NCBI RefSeq assembly: GCF_000969415.1
Contig: NZ_JZEX01000061.1
Location: 62,001 to 126,000, forward strand
From: Devosia geojensis
GTDB taxonomy: Bacteria; Pseudomonadota; Alphaproteobacteria; Rhizobiales; Devosiaceae
Length of the DNA: 64,000 bases
Direction: 5' to 3'
A program made the translations under genes and the position numbers. Within the stretch, counting starts at the first letter, position 1, and each line of letters begins with the position of its first letter. Under the pieces are notes generated by a model. The model saw only the letters and a list, made by a program, of their open reading frames with translations. It was not told the DNA's origin and searched no databases. Shown here piece by piece: positions 18,513 to 27,487 of the stretch.

Positions 18513-19583
18513 CTATTTGGTGGCGCGAATTTCGCGGGCCGTCTGAAGAAGATCGTCTGAGTAGTCTTCCACACTCGAACCGCGCACGATGAGCCTGGTG
18601 TCCACCAAAGCGGACGTATTGCCTGGCTTTTGTCCGCTCATCAATTCGATCAGCATTTCCGCCGCCAGTTTTCCGGAGGCGTAGGGCTCGCTTGTCACGG
18701 TCGTCAGTGCCGGCCTGAAGAACCGGGCCGCGCTGATGTCATCGACGCTTGCTACGGCGATGTCGCGCGGGATGAGGTACCCGGCGTCCTGGACCGCGGC
18801 CATGGCGCCCATCGCCACAGCGTCGCTCGTGGCGAATATCGCGTCGGGTAGCGGCGTAGCGCCGAGCAGGTCGAGCATGGCGGCATAGCCGCTTTCCATG
18901 CTGAAATTGGCGTGAGTGACAAGCGCGGGCTCGATCGGGAGTCCTGCCTTGCGCATCGCCTCCACATACCCCCGGAAGCGAAGGTCGACTGCATAGATCC
19001 CGGACTCAGCGTAGGCGATATGCGCGATGCGACGTCGGCCGAGCGAGATCAGATGTTCGGTGGCCACAAACCCGATCTTGAAATCGTCGATGCGGACCGA
19101 GACCTCCTCCTTGAGTCCTTGCGATCCCATTACGACGACGGGCCGACCCGACTTTATGAGCCGGCGGAGAGATTTGTCACCGTAGTTCGGATTTTCTACG
19201 ATCATCCCGTCGATGCGTCCGGAGTCCATCAGGTCTCCGAAGGGATCGCCACTGCCTTCGCGAATGCTCTCGACCAGGACCCGGTAGCCTTGGTCACGTG
19301 TGGCCTCGAGAATGCCCTTGAGCAGCGGGAGCAGGAAGGGGTCGACCCCGATCAGATCGAGGTCGCGGATGACCAGACCGATCGTCTCCGTTCGTCCCCG
19401 GACAAGGCTGCGACCAGCTGCGTTGGGCCGGTAGTTGAGTTCTTTGGCGGCCTTGCGGATTCTTTCCTGCGTTTCGTCGCTGAGACGAGCCTTCTTGGCG
19501 TTTCCACCCAGCACCAGGGACACGGCACTGCGCGAAACCTCAGCGCGACGCGCCACATCCGATGCTGTAGGTGCCTTGGTCAT
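18513..19583 (-). CDS. LacI-family transcriptional regulator
   Basis: 356 residues. ATG at 19583 is preceded by AAGGAAC. N-terminal helix-turn-helix and hinge: TASDVARRAEVSRSAVSLVLGG (about residues 6-27) and ERIRKAAKELNYRPNAAGRSLV. The C-terminal periplasmic-binding-protein-like domain (TIGLVIRDLDLIGVDPFLLPLL onward) senses a sugar effector. It is divergent from the sugar ABC operon with two copies of a 16-bp palindrome between the starts, so it most likely represses that operon and itself until the imported sugar, probably an arabinoside, binds. Confidence 0.92.
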   Translation of the reverse strand: MTKAPTASDVARRAEVSRSAVSLVLGGNAKKARLSDETQERIRKAAKELNYRPNAAGRSLVRGRTETIGLVIRDLDLIGVDPFLLPLLKGILEATRDQGYRVLVESIREGSGDPFGDLMDSGRIDGMIVENPNYGDKSLRRLIKSGRPVVVMGSQGLKEEVSVRIDDFKIGFVATEHLISLGRRRIAHIAYAESGIYAVDLRFRGYVEAMRKAGLPIEPALVTHANFSMESGYAAMLDLLGATPLPDAIFATSDAVAMGAMAAVQDAGYLIPRDIAVASVDDISAARFFRPALTTVTSEPYASGKLAAEMLIELMSGQKPGNTSALVDTRLIVRGSSVEDYSDDLLQTAREIRATK

Positions 19584-19637
19584 CGTTCCTTTATGAGTGG
19601 CAAATATGCGATTGACAACTGCGGTCAAGGTAGCTTA

Positions 19638-19653
19638 GCTAACTCGTGTTAGC
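19638..19653. promoter_or_regulatory. LacI-type operator, copy 1
   Basis: GCTAACTCGTGTTAGC, an almost perfect palindrome with a central CG typical of LacI-family sites. It is the exact reverse complement of the second copy 91 bp away (centre to centre). It lies 55 bp upstream of the regulator's start and just after a TTGACA (19612-19617) that could be a -35 element for the plus-strand operon, so binding would block transcription in both directions. Confidence 0.75.
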
Positions 19654-19728
19654 AACATAGTTCCGGCGGCGATGCCCTTATAGCGAAGACGAGATCGGGC
19701 AGGGGGAGCGCAACAAGATGAGCGGTTT

Positions 19729-19744
19729 GCTAACACGAGTTAGC
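19729..19744. promoter_or_regulatory. LacI-type operator, copy 2
   Basis: GCTAACACGAGTTAGC; with flanks the palindrome extends to 20 bp (TTGCTAAC-ACGA-GTTAGCAA, 19727-19746). It lies 30 bp before the start codon of the sugar-binding protein, immediately upstream of its GGGAGG ribosome-binding site. Two sites about 91 bp apart could support looping by a tetrameric or paired LacI protein (inference). Confidence 0.75.
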
Positions 19745-19773
19745 AATGGAATTGCTAAAGGGAGGATTTAGAC

Positions 19774-21057
19774 ATGGTTCGCAGTTCGATCACCGGCAAG
19801 GTGCTGAGGGGCGTGGCGGTGGGGGCGCTGTCGCTGGCCATCGGCGCCACTGGCGCAAACGCCGAAACGTACCACTACATCACGGCCAAGCAGCCGAACG
19901 GCCCGGTGCTTCAAGCGCTTATGGATGTGGTCGCCGAGTTCAAGAAAACCCATCCCGACTTCGACATCACGCTCGAGCATATTCCGGATCGCCCCGCCTA
20001 CCTGCAGAAGATCAAGATCCTGGCCACCAGCGGCGAGCTTCCGGAGCTGTTCGATGCCGATGCCGAGCCATATTACGAGGATATCGTCGAAGCGGGTCTC
20101 GTGGCCAATATCGGCGAGATTTTCGACGAGATCGGCATCACCGACAAATACATTCCCTTCGCGCTCGATTACGAGCGCTTCGACGACGGCAGTCTCTGGC
20201 TGATCCCGTGGGAGGCCAACGTCGAGTACTTCTACTACCACAAGGACATGTTCGAGGCCGCCGGGGTCGACCCCCCGGCGACGATCGGCGACTTCATGGA
20301 TGTCTGCACGACGCTCGGCGAGTCTGGCGTTACTCCGGTCTCCGTAGCCGGCAAGGAAGGCTGGCCGATGTACCGTTACCTGTCTATGCCGTCCTGGCGG
20401 CGGATGGGCAATGAGTTCCTCGACAGGCTCAAGGTGGGCGAGATCTCGATGGGCAGCGAAGCGGGCCTGGAGGATGCACAGTTCTTCCAGGAACTCGGCG
20501 CCAACTGCTTCCAGCAGGGCTTCGCCTCGGCGGACTATACCACCGCGCTCAACATGTTCCTGAGCGGGCAGTCGGCGATCTACTACGTCGGCACCTGGGA
20601 GTTGCACAGCCTGCTCGACGAGAACAGCGAGCTCAAAGACGACATCGCTTATTTCAAGATGCCCATCATCGACGAGAACGATGCGACTGGTCCCGACGAT
20701 TTCTACGCACACTCGGGCATCGGTACCGCCATCAGGGCCGATGCCGCAACCGACGAGATGAAGGACTTCCTGGCCTTCCTCGCGGACCGGTTCGGCGATA
20801 TCAGCCACCACACGTATGGCGGCCTGCCTTCGCTCAAGATCGAGGTGACCGACGAGATGCCGCAGATCTATAAGGACATCCTCGCCGACATGGAAGCGGT
20901 CGGCGAATACGCCCGCGTCTGGGACGTCAAACTCGATGCCGCGACGGTCGACACCCTGTTCCGGCAGAGCCAGTTGCTCGGCCTGGGCGAGATCACTCCT
21001 GAGCAGTTCGCCGAGGAGATCGACCGCTCCATCCAGCAGTACGTTTCCGGCCAGTAG
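19774..21057 (+). CDS. Sugar ABC transporter substrate-binding protein
   Basis: 427 residues, exported to the periplasm: signal peptide to about residue 29 (RSSITGKVLRGVAVGALSLAIGATGANA). Mature domain of the extracellular sugar-binding family 1 type, with ILATSGELPELFDADAEPYYEDIVEAGLV near residue 85 and LIPWEANVEYFYYHKDMFEAAGVDPPATIGDF near residue 148. GGGAGG precedes the ATG. First gene of the operon that continues with two permeases, a GH51 arabinofuranosidase and an ATPase, so the ligand is probably an arabinose-containing oligosaccharide (inference from the co-located enzyme). Confidence 0.93.
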   Translation: MVRSSITGKVLRGVAVGALSLAIGATGANAETYHYITAKQPNGPVLQALMDVVAEFKKTHPDFDITLEHIPDRPAYLQKIKILATSGELPELFDADAEPYYEDIVEAGLVANIGEIFDEIGITDKYIPFALDYERFDDGSLWLIPWEANVEYFYYHKDMFEAAGVDPPATIGDFMDVCTTLGESGVTPVSVAGKEGWPMYRYLSMPSWRRMGNEFLDRLKVGEISMGSEAGLEDAQFFQELGANCFQQGFASADYTTALNMFLSGQSAIYYVGTWELHSLLDENSELKDDIAYFKMPIIDENDATGPDDFYAHSGIGTAIRADAATDEMKDFLAFLADRFGDISHHTYGGLPSLKIEVTDEMPQIYKDILADMEAVGEYARVWDVKLDAATVDTLFRQSQLLGLGEITPEQFAEEIDRSIQQYVSGQ

Positions 21058-21090
21058 GCTTTCTCATCTCACGACGTCCTCCACGCACAT

Positions 21091-21114
21091 CCTTCTCCCG
21101 CCCGCGGGAGAAGG
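21091..21114 (+). other. Perfect 10-bp hairpin between binding-protein and permease genes
   Basis: CCTTCTCCCG, a 4-nt loop, CGGGAGAAGG. It sits 33 bp after the binding-protein stop and 23 bp before the permease start. Stable intercistronic hairpins at this position commonly protect the upstream mRNA and lower permease expression relative to the binding protein. No U-tract follows, so it is not an intrinsic terminator. It could alternatively be part of a dispersed palindromic repeat. Confidence 0.6.
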
Positions 21115-21137
21115 GACTACTCGAGAGGAGGCGCATC

Positions 21138-22031
21138 TTGCGCAAGAATAAGCTGCTGGGTACGCCCAGCTGGGCGGGGTGGCTCTTCGTGACGCCGGCG
21201 CTGGTGTTGTTTACCGCGGTCGTCATCGTTCCCATCGGTTGGTCCTTCTATCTGAGCCTCGGGGCCTGGAACGGCCTGGGTAAGTGGCGGTTCACGGGGA
21301 TAGCCAACTATCTCAACATGCTCGGCGACACCGTTTTCCGCCAGGCATTGCTGAACAACATCTTCTTTTCCCTGGTGGGCTCGGCGGTACAGCTGGTGGT
21401 GGGCATGGCGATGGCCGTGTCTCTCATCAGCATCGCCAGGTTCCGCAACGTCATCCGCGTCGCCTATTTCCTTCCGGCAGTGATTTCGTCCGTGGCGATT
21501 TCCCAGATCTTCGTGCAGCTGCTTTCGGCTGACCCGGAAGGCTTCATCAACGGAGCCCTCAAGTCGGTGGGGCTGGGAAGCTTTGCGCAACCGTTCCTGT
21601 CCAACACCGGGCTTACGCTGCTGATCGTCACCTTGGTGGACGCCTACAAGTTCTGCGCCATCTACATGGCCATCTTCTACTCGGCCCTGGTGTCGCTCGA
21701 TCAGGACGTGCTCGCGGCCGCCGAGATCGACGGCGCCAACTGGCTGCAGCAGCTTTTCCTGGTGCGGCTGCCGCTCATCTGGGCGACGATCGCCGCCAGC
21801 GTCGTCCTGGTCGTCAGCGGAACGCTGCGCGGTTTCGACATCCCCTTCGTGATGACCGGCGGCGGACCTGGCACATCCAGCGAACTCGTCTCCACCTACA
21901 TGTACAAGACATTGTTCCGCCAATCCAATTTTGGCTACGGTAGCAGCCTGGCGATCTTCCTCGTCATCGAATGCCTCCTGATCGTGGTGATCATCCGGAA
22001 GGCCTTCAGCGCCACCGAGAAGACCGGTTAA
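21138..22031 (+). CDS. Sugar ABC transporter permease 1 (MalF-like)
   Basis: 297 residues. TTG start with GAGGAGG about 8 bp upstream. Six predicted membrane segments, beginning WAGWLFVTPALVLFTAVVIVPIGWSFYLSL. The EAA motif DVLAAAEIDGANWLQQLFLVRLPLI lies near residue 190 and contacts the ATPase. A typical partner of the next gene, forming the heterodimeric inner-membrane channel for the sugar bound by the upstream periplasmic protein. Confidence 0.92.
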   Translation: MRKNKLLGTPSWAGWLFVTPALVLFTAVVIVPIGWSFYLSLGAWNGLGKWRFTGIANYLNMLGDTVFRQALLNNIFFSLVGSAVQLVVGMAMAVSLISIARFRNVIRVAYFLPAVISSVAISQIFVQLLSADPEGFINGALKSVGLGSFAQPFLSNTGLTLLIVTLVDAYKFCAIYMAIFYSALVSLDQDVLAAAEIDGANWLQQLFLVRLPLIWATIAASVVLVVSGTLRGFDIPFVMTGGGPGTSSELVSTYMYKTLFRQSNFGYGSSLAIFLVIECLLIVVIIRKAFSATEKTG

Positions 22032-22035
22032 TCAC

Positions 22036-22875
22036 ATGACATCTCGTCTCAAGCTCACCACCTGGCTGCCTGTTCTCCTGGTCGCCATTTTCCTCGTCAT
22101 CCAGCTCTTCCCGGTCATCTGGGTCATCTCGGCCTCGCTGCAGACGCCCGAAGCGCTTGCTCGAGGGCCCTCCAACCGGCTGATCCCCGATACCCTCTAC
22201 CTCGGGAATTACGTGCGGGCCTTCGATACCAGCCCGCTGCTGCAGTACCTGCTCAACAGCACGATCATCGCCGTGCTGACGATCGGATTGACGATCATCC
22301 TTGCGGCTCCCGCCGCCTATGCGATCGAGAAGATGCGGTTTTCCGGCAGCCGGATCGTGCTGAACTACTTTCTGCTGGGACTGATGATCCCGGTCTTCGT
22401 TTCGCTGCTGCCGATCTTCCAGTCGCTTGGTTTCTTTGGATTGCGCAACACCTACTGGGCCGTGGTGCTGCCGCAGGTCGGCTTCCAGCTGCCGGTGGCG
22501 ATCTATCTCTATACCTCTTTCTTCAGGGGCATTCCCAATGAGCTTCTGGAGGCGGCGTCAATCGACGGGGCGGGCGTGTTCCGCACCTTCTGGTCGGTGG
22601 CGGTTCCCCTGTCGATCAACGCCACCATCACCATCGTCGTCTACAATTTCATCTTCGTCTGGAACGAGTTCGTTTTCGCCAACACGTTCCTGACCAACGA
22701 CGCCATCAAGACCCTGCCCGTGGGCCTCAACGACTTCGTCAGCGACATGGGGCGCCGCGACTACGGCGCCACGTATGCGGCCATCGTGGTGTCGGTCCTG
22801 CCGACGGTGGCGCTCTACCTCTTCCTCAACCGCAGGGTCATCGACTCCATGACGGCCGGCGCCGTCCGCGGCTGA
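22036..22875 (+). CDS. Sugar ABC transporter permease 2 (MalG-like)
   Basis: 279 residues, inner membrane, about six hydrophobic segments starting LPVLLVAIFLVIQLFPVIWVIS. EAA loop: PNELLEAASIDGAGVFRTFWSVAVPLS near residue 170. Only 4 bp separate it from the first permease. The C-terminus VALYLFLNRRVIDSMTAGAVRG matches the usual CUT1 permease ending (MTAGAVKG). Confidence 0.92.
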   Translation: MTSRLKLTTWLPVLLVAIFLVIQLFPVIWVISASLQTPEALARGPSNRLIPDTLYLGNYVRAFDTSPLLQYLLNSTIIAVLTIGLTIILAAPAAYAIEKMRFSGSRIVLNYFLLGLMIPVFVSLLPIFQSLGFFGLRNTYWAVVLPQVGFQLPVAIYLYTSFFRGIPNELLEAASIDGAGVFRTFWSVAVPLSINATITIVVYNFIFVWNEFVFANTFLTNDAIKTLPVGLNDFVSDMGRRDYGATYAAIVVSVLPTVALYLFLNRRVIDSMTAGAVRG

Positions 22876-22913
22876 TCGAACGCAACACCAACATGACCAC
22901 AGCAGAGGGAAAA

Positions 22914-24383
22914 ATGGGTGCCAACACCACGACCATAATTGCAGACTCGCGCCTCGGCGGGCAGCGCTGGGACCGGATGATCTTCGGCCACTTCATCGAG
23001 CACTTCCATACCCAGATCTATGGCGGTCTCTATGAGCCCGGCTCGCCCCTGGCCGATGACCGGGGTTTCCGCACCGACGTCATCGAGGCCATGCGCGAGC
23101 TCAAGGCGCCCGTGATGCGCTGGCCGGGCGGCAATTACGTCTCGGACCACCATTGGTACGAGGCCGTGGGGCCCAATCGCATCCCGTCCTACAACAAGGC
23201 TTGGCGCGTTCCGGAGCCCAACACCTTCGGCACCGATGAGTTCATCGCGTGGTGCAAGGCGGTCGGTTGCGAGCCCTATATCTGCACAAACGGGGGCAAC
23301 GGCACCGCCGAGGAAATGAGCAACTGGGTCGAGTACTGCAACGGCCGCTACGACACCCGCTATGCCCTGCAGCGCCAGCAGAACGGCAACCGGAAGCCCT
23401 TCGGCGTGACATACTGGGGTATCGGCAACGAAAGCTATGGCGATTGGCAGATCGGCGCCAAGACCGTGGCGGAATGGGGTCCCTACGTCGCCGAATCCGC
23501 CAAGATGATGCGGGCGGTCGACGAGGACATTATCCTCTCGGCCGCCGCCGTGCCGGACACCGAGTGGACCCTGGCGCTGTTGCGCGCCGCCGGTCGCTAT
23601 CTCGACCTCATCTCCATCCACGGCTATTGGGATCACACCCATCAGGTCAACGAGCCCAAGGACTACCTGACCTGCATGATGCGGGCCGAAGAACCCGGTC
23701 AGATGATCGAGCGGACGCGGCACGTCATCGGTGCCGCCGGTTTCACCGACAAGGTCAAAATCGCCTTCGACGAATGGAACCTGCGCGGCTGGCACCATCC
23801 GGACGGCACGGGCCAGGACAAGATCGACGCACGCGATCTCAACGACCTGCCCGAGACCTACACCATGGCGGACGCCCTGTTCTCGGCCTCGTTCCTCAAC
23901 GCCTGCCTGCGCAACGCGAATGTCGTCACCATGGCAAACGTCGCCCCGAGCGTGAATACGCGCGGGCCGATCTTCGCTCACAGAGACGGCCTCGTGAAGC
24001 GCACGACCTTCCACGCCATGAAGCTCTATGTCGATCACGTCCGTGAACTCATGGTTCCCACCGACGTCGCCGGTCCGCGGCTCCAGCACGGCGCCAGGAG
24101 CGTCGCCACCGTCGATGCCGTGGTCAGCAAGGACGGGACCGGCAGCACCATCACGCTCGTCAACCGCGATCCGGTGGCCGCGGCGGAATGCCGGATCATC
24201 CTCGATGGCCAGGTGCTCACGGGCGCGTGGTCGGCGATCATTCTCGATGGAGATTCACCGGATGCATTCAACTCGATTGACAAGCCCGATGCCGTCGCGC
24301 CCCGCAGCGTGACCATGAAGGACGCGGCCGGCTCTTACTCCATCCCGCCGCATGCGCTCTGCATGCTGCAGATCCCCGCATAA
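22914..24383 (+). CDS. Alpha-N-arabinofuranosidase, GH51
   Basis: 489 residues, no signal peptide, so cytoplasmic, cutting imported arabinosides. The ATG at 22914 follows GAGGGAAAA; an ATG at 22893 is in frame but has no visible ribosome-binding site. GH51 hallmarks: RWDRMIFGHFIEHFHTQIYGGLYEPGSP near residue 20, MRWPGGNYVSDHHWYEAVGP near residue 65, GVTYWGIGNESYG near residue 168 (acid/base Glu) and KIAFDEWNLRGW near residue 287 (nucleophile Glu), then a C-terminal beta domain. Its place inside the transporter operon indicates uptake of short arabinose-containing oligosaccharides before hydrolysis. Confidence 0.94.
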   Translation: MGANTTTIIADSRLGGQRWDRMIFGHFIEHFHTQIYGGLYEPGSPLADDRGFRTDVIEAMRELKAPVMRWPGGNYVSDHHWYEAVGPNRIPSYNKAWRVPEPNTFGTDEFIAWCKAVGCEPYICTNGGNGTAEEMSNWVEYCNGRYDTRYALQRQQNGNRKPFGVTYWGIGNESYGDWQIGAKTVAEWGPYVAESAKMMRAVDEDIILSAAAVPDTEWTLALLRAAGRYLDLISIHGYWDHTHQVNEPKDYLTCMMRAEEPGQMIERTRHVIGAAGFTDKVKIAFDEWNLRGWHHPDGTGQDKIDARDLNDLPETYTMADALFSASFLNACLRNANVVTMANVAPSVNTRGPIFAHRDGLVKRTTFHAMKLYVDHVRELMVPTDVAGPRLQHGARSVATVDAVVSKDGTGSTITLVNRDPVAAAECRIILDGQVLTGAWSAIILDGDSPDAFNSIDKPDAVAPRSVTMKDAAGSYSIPPHALCMLQIPA

Positions 24384-24397
24384 TCCGGAGACGCAGA

Positions 24398-25438
24398 ATG
24401 GCTGACGTGAGCATTCGCCGGCTCGGCAAGCACTTCGGGACCGTCAAGGTCCTCAAGGACGTGTCCCTCGACATTGCCGACGGGCAGTTCGTGGTTCTCG
24501 TCGGCCCTTCCGGATGCGGCAAGTCCACGCTCTTGCGGACCATCGCGGGGCTGGAGGAAGTCAACAGCGGCGAGATTCGAATCGCGGATCGCCTCGTCAA
24601 CGATGTTCCGGCCAAGGAGCGGGACATCGCCATGGTGTTCCAGAGCTACGCCCTCTATCCGCACATGACGGTGAGCGACAACATGAGCTTCTCGCTCAGG
24701 CTCAAGGGCGTGCCGAAGGGTGAGATCAAGGAAAAGGTGGCCCGGGCCGCCGAGATCCTCGATCTTGGACACCTGATCGATCGCTATCCGCGCCAACTGT
24801 CCGGCGGACAGCGGCAGCGTGTCGCCATGGGTCGGGCGATCGTGCGGGATCCAGCGGTTTTCCTTTTCGACGAACCACTCTCGAACCTCGACGCCAAGCT
24901 GCGCGTGCAGATGCGGGCCGAAATCAAGGAGCTGCATCAGCAGCTCGGCACCACCATGATCTACGTCACCCACGATCAGGTGGAGGCCATGACGATGGCC
25001 GACACCATCGTCGTCATGCGCGATGGCGTGATCGAACAGTCGGGCTCTCCGCTGGAACTCTACGATCGACCGCGAAATCTCTTCGTCGCCGAGTTTATCG
25101 GTTCCCCCTCGATGAACTTCCTCAAGGGAACCTCCGGTTCACACGGCTTCCTTACCGACGACGGCGTGGAGGTCTATTCCGGCGTGCTGCCGGCCGGAAC
25201 CACGACCTTCGGCATTCGCCCGGAAGACATGGTTCTGGATCCGAACGGGCTTGACGTCGAGGTCGTGGTCGTCGAGCCCACCGGGCCCGAGACGCATGTG
25301 ATCGGGCGCCTCGGCAAAAGTCCGGTAGCGGTCGTGATCCGCGAGCGTATCGAGATCAAATCCGGAGAACGCATCCGCTTGCTTCCAAACCCCTCGCGGG
25401 CGCATTTTTTTGACGCCAACGGCACGCGACTGAACTAG
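24398..25438 (+). CDS. Sugar ABC transporter ATP-binding protein (UgpC/MsmK type)
   Basis: 346 residues. Walker [10 protein letters not shown] at residues 36-44, signature LSGGQ at 134-138, Walker B FLFDEP at 155-160, and a D-loop plus switch His in YVTHDQ. The ~110-residue C-terminal extension ([14 protein letters not shown] ... [10 protein letters not shown]) is the OB/TOBE regulatory domain of MalK-like ATPases. It powers the two permeases encoded upstream; it starts 14 bp after the GH51 stop. Confidence 0.94.
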   Translation: MADVSIRRLGKHFGTVKVLKDVSLDIADGQFVVLVGPSGCGKSTLLRTIAGLEEVNSGEIRIADRLVNDVPAKERDIAMVFQSYALYPHMTVSDNMSFSLRLKGVPKGEIKEKVARAAEILDLGHLIDRYPRQLSGGQRQRVAMGRAIVRDPAVFLFDEPLSNLDAKLRVQMRAEIKELHQQLGTTMIYVTHDQVEAMTMADTIVVMRDGVIEQSGSPLELYDRPRNLFVAEFIGSPSMNFLKGTSGSHGFLTDDGVEVYSGVLPAGTTTFGIRPEDMVLDPNGLDVEVVVVEPTGPETHVIGRLGKSPVAVVIRERIEIKSGERIRLLPNPSRAHFFDANGTRLN

Positions 25439-25512
25439 CCTCAGGCACAATCCGTTGGCGCCTTCCGCTGGAGCTGGCGCCGGACCGGAAAAGATCAATA
25501 GGAGAACGCAAA

Positions 25513-26244
25513 ATGCCAGAGGTGTTGCAGAACAAGATCGCCGTCATCACCGGTGCCGCTTCCGGAATTGGCCTGGCCACCACCAAGGCCCTGTTGGGAG
25601 AAGGTGCCAGCGTGGTGATGGTCGACCGGAACAGGCAAGGACTTGATGACCTGGCGGGTACGCTGGGAGCAAAAGCCATCCCCCAGGTCACCGACCTGCT
25701 GGACGCCGAAAGCTGCAACGCGATGGTCCCCGAGATCCTTCAGAAGGTTCCCCACATCGATATCCTCTACTGCAATGCGGGGACCTATATCGGCGGTGAT
25801 CTGACCGAAACGACGCCGGAGGCCATCGACAGGATGCTGAATCTCAACGTCAATGCGGTCATGAAGAACGTACATGCTGTCGTTCCGCATATGATCGAAC
25901 GCAAGACGGGCGACATCGTCGTCACCTGTTCGATCGCCGGTCACTTCCCCACATATTGGGAACCTGTCTATTCGGGATCGAAATGGGCGATCACCAGCTT
26001 CGTCCAGGGCATGCGCCGCCAGATGATCCCGCATGGGGTGCGCGTGTCCCAGGTGTCGCCGGGGCCGGTGGCATCGGCCCTGCTGGCCGACTGGCCGGAG
26101 GAAAACCTGCGCAAGGCCAAGGAGAGCGGCAGCTTGATGGATCCCGAGGAAGTCGCCGACGCGATCGTCTACATGCTGACCCGCAAGCGGACAGTCACCA
26201 TTCGCGATATGATCGTGCTGCCGACCAACTTCGACCGGGTCTAG
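25513..26244 (+). CDS. SDR family oxidoreductase A
   Basis: 243 residues, classical short-chain dehydrogenase. TGAASGIG at residues 14-21 for NAD(P), NAG near residue 89, and the catalytic Ser with Tyr-x3-Lys in CSIAGHFPTYWEPVYSGSKWAI (about residues 138-159). The C-terminus (PEEVADAIVYMLTRKRTVTIRDMIVLPTNFDRV) resembles proteins annotated as serine/sorbitol-type dehydrogenases. AGGAG precedes the ATG. As part of the arabinoside operon it may oxidise a released pentose or polyol; the substrate is inferred only. Confidence 0.85.
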   Translation: MPEVLQNKIAVITGAASGIGLATTKALLGEGASVVMVDRNRQGLDDLAGTLGAKAIPQVTDLLDAESCNAMVPEILQKVPHIDILYCNAGTYIGGDLTETTPEAIDRMLNLNVNAVMKNVHAVVPHMIERKTGDIVVTCSIAGHFPTYWEPVYSGSKWAITSFVQGMRRQMIPHGVRVSQVSPGPVASALLADWPEENLRKAKESGSLMDPEEVADAIVYMLTRKRTVTIRDMIVLPTNFDRV

Positions 26245-26284
26245 AGGCAATCGTCCACAGCACGAAAAACTCCAGCGAGGCGAA

Positions 26285-27010
26285 ATGCAGTTCTCGGGCA
26301 AGTCCGTCATCATCACGGGGGCGGGAAAGGGCATCGGCAAAGCCTGTGCGCAGCTGCTTTCGGCGCGTGGGGCCGAGGTGATAGCCATAAGTCGGACGCG
26401 GTCGGATCTCGACAGCCTCAAAGACGAGATCGGATGCCGGACCATACGCGTCGACCTTGCGGACCCCACGGCCGCTCGGGCCGCGATGGCCGAGGCAGGC
26501 ACCTGCGATTTCCTGGTCAACAGCGCCGGCATCAATGTGCTCGAGAGCGTTCTCGAGATGACCGAGGCGGGATATGAGGCCGTTCTAGGCATCAACCTGC
26601 GCGCTGCCCTGATCACCAGCCAGGAGTTCGCCCGCCGGCGCATCGCCGCCGGCGAGGGCGGCGCGATCGTCAACGTCACGTCCATCGCCGGGCATCGCGG
26701 CTTTGAGGACCATTTGTGCTATGCGGCCTCGAAGGCAGGTCTGGAGGGCGCCAGCCGCGTGCTCGCCAAGGAGCTGGGACCGCATGGCATCCGCGTCAAC
26801 TGCGTCGCGCCCACGATCACCCTGACCGAGCTTGCGGCCGAAGCCTGGAGCGACCCTCAGAAGAGTGGTCCGATGATGGTCCGCCACCCGATCAACCGTT
26901 TCGCGGTGGCCGAGGAAGTCGCCGGGAGCGTCGCCATGCTGCTCTCGGACGACAGCACGATGATTTCCGGAGCGGTTCTACCCGTGGATGGCGGCTTTCT
27001 CGCGGTATGA
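26285..27010 (+). CDS. SDR family oxidoreductase B (L-xylulose-reductase-like)
   Basis: 241 residues. IITGAGKGIGKACAQLLSARGAEVIAISRT (about residues 9-38) and a short DVADP-like segment (RVDLADPTAARAAM) are similar to the carbonyl/L-xylulose reductase group. NSAGIN near residue 79, catalytic SIAGHRGFEDHLCYAASKAGLEG near residue 137 (Tyr-x3-Lys), and a C-terminal TMISGAVLPVDGGFLAV. Last gene of the operon, 40 bp after SDR A. In the context of arabinose release, a pentose/pentitol redox role is plausible but unproven. Confidence 0.85.
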   Translation: MQFSGKSVIITGAGKGIGKACAQLLSARGAEVIAISRTRSDLDSLKDEIGCRTIRVDLADPTAARAAMAEAGTCDFLVNSAGINVLESVLEMTEAGYEAVLGINLRAALITSQEFARRRIAAGEGGAIVNVTSIAGHRGFEDHLCYAASKAGLEGASRVLAKELGPHGIRVNCVAPTITLTELAAEAWSDPQKSGPMMVRHPINRFAVAEEVAGSVAMLLSDDSTMISGAVLPVDGGFLAV

Positions 27011-27487
27011 GCAGCAGGCGCAGTCGAATACGGAACCACCTGACCGAAAGGGCCTGCATTGATACCCGAGCTCGGTCTCGGTGACATATAGACGACAATT
27101 GGTCGTTCGAGCTTAGCAGGAGCATATTCCAGACCTTTCTCGTACGCACACAGGAGGAGGGAGGTGTGCGCTACATGAAAACTCTGGAATGAGCGTCTGC
27201 TAAGTGTTTGATTTTCAGAGACTCGTTCAGCGAAATTCTCGAATGGGGTAGGGATAAAGTCTGGAATGGAGGGCAGCCGATATAATACGGCCGCTTGCGC
27301 CCTTCCGGTCACCCCGACTGGTTCGGCGTTGGCTGCAGCTCGCGTGTCTTTAATGGACTGGGTAGCCGTCCGACAGCTGCCAGTTAGGAACTGGTCGAAG
27401 CAGACACTCTTAATCGCATGTGCCATCGCTCGCTCGGTCTTGCCTCATAGCGCAAGGCCCGCTCCACCAGCGAGCGAGGGGTTGGTT
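27011..27487. other. Non-coding or degraded stretch at the left edge of the low-GC island
   Basis: 477 bp between the SDR gene and the HEPN-like gene. Base composition drops markedly from the sugar operon. Open frames here have no gene-like ribosome-binding site or recognisable product. It may contain decayed coding sequence and the terminator of the upstream operon; I could not define either. No tRNA or integrase remnant was seen. Confidence 0.45.

Noticed and set aside
27011-27426. Minus-strand frame starting MAHAIKSVCFDQF
   Set aside because: Runs into the SDR gene antisense, no ribosome-binding site, no recognisable domain; kept only as possible decayed sequence.
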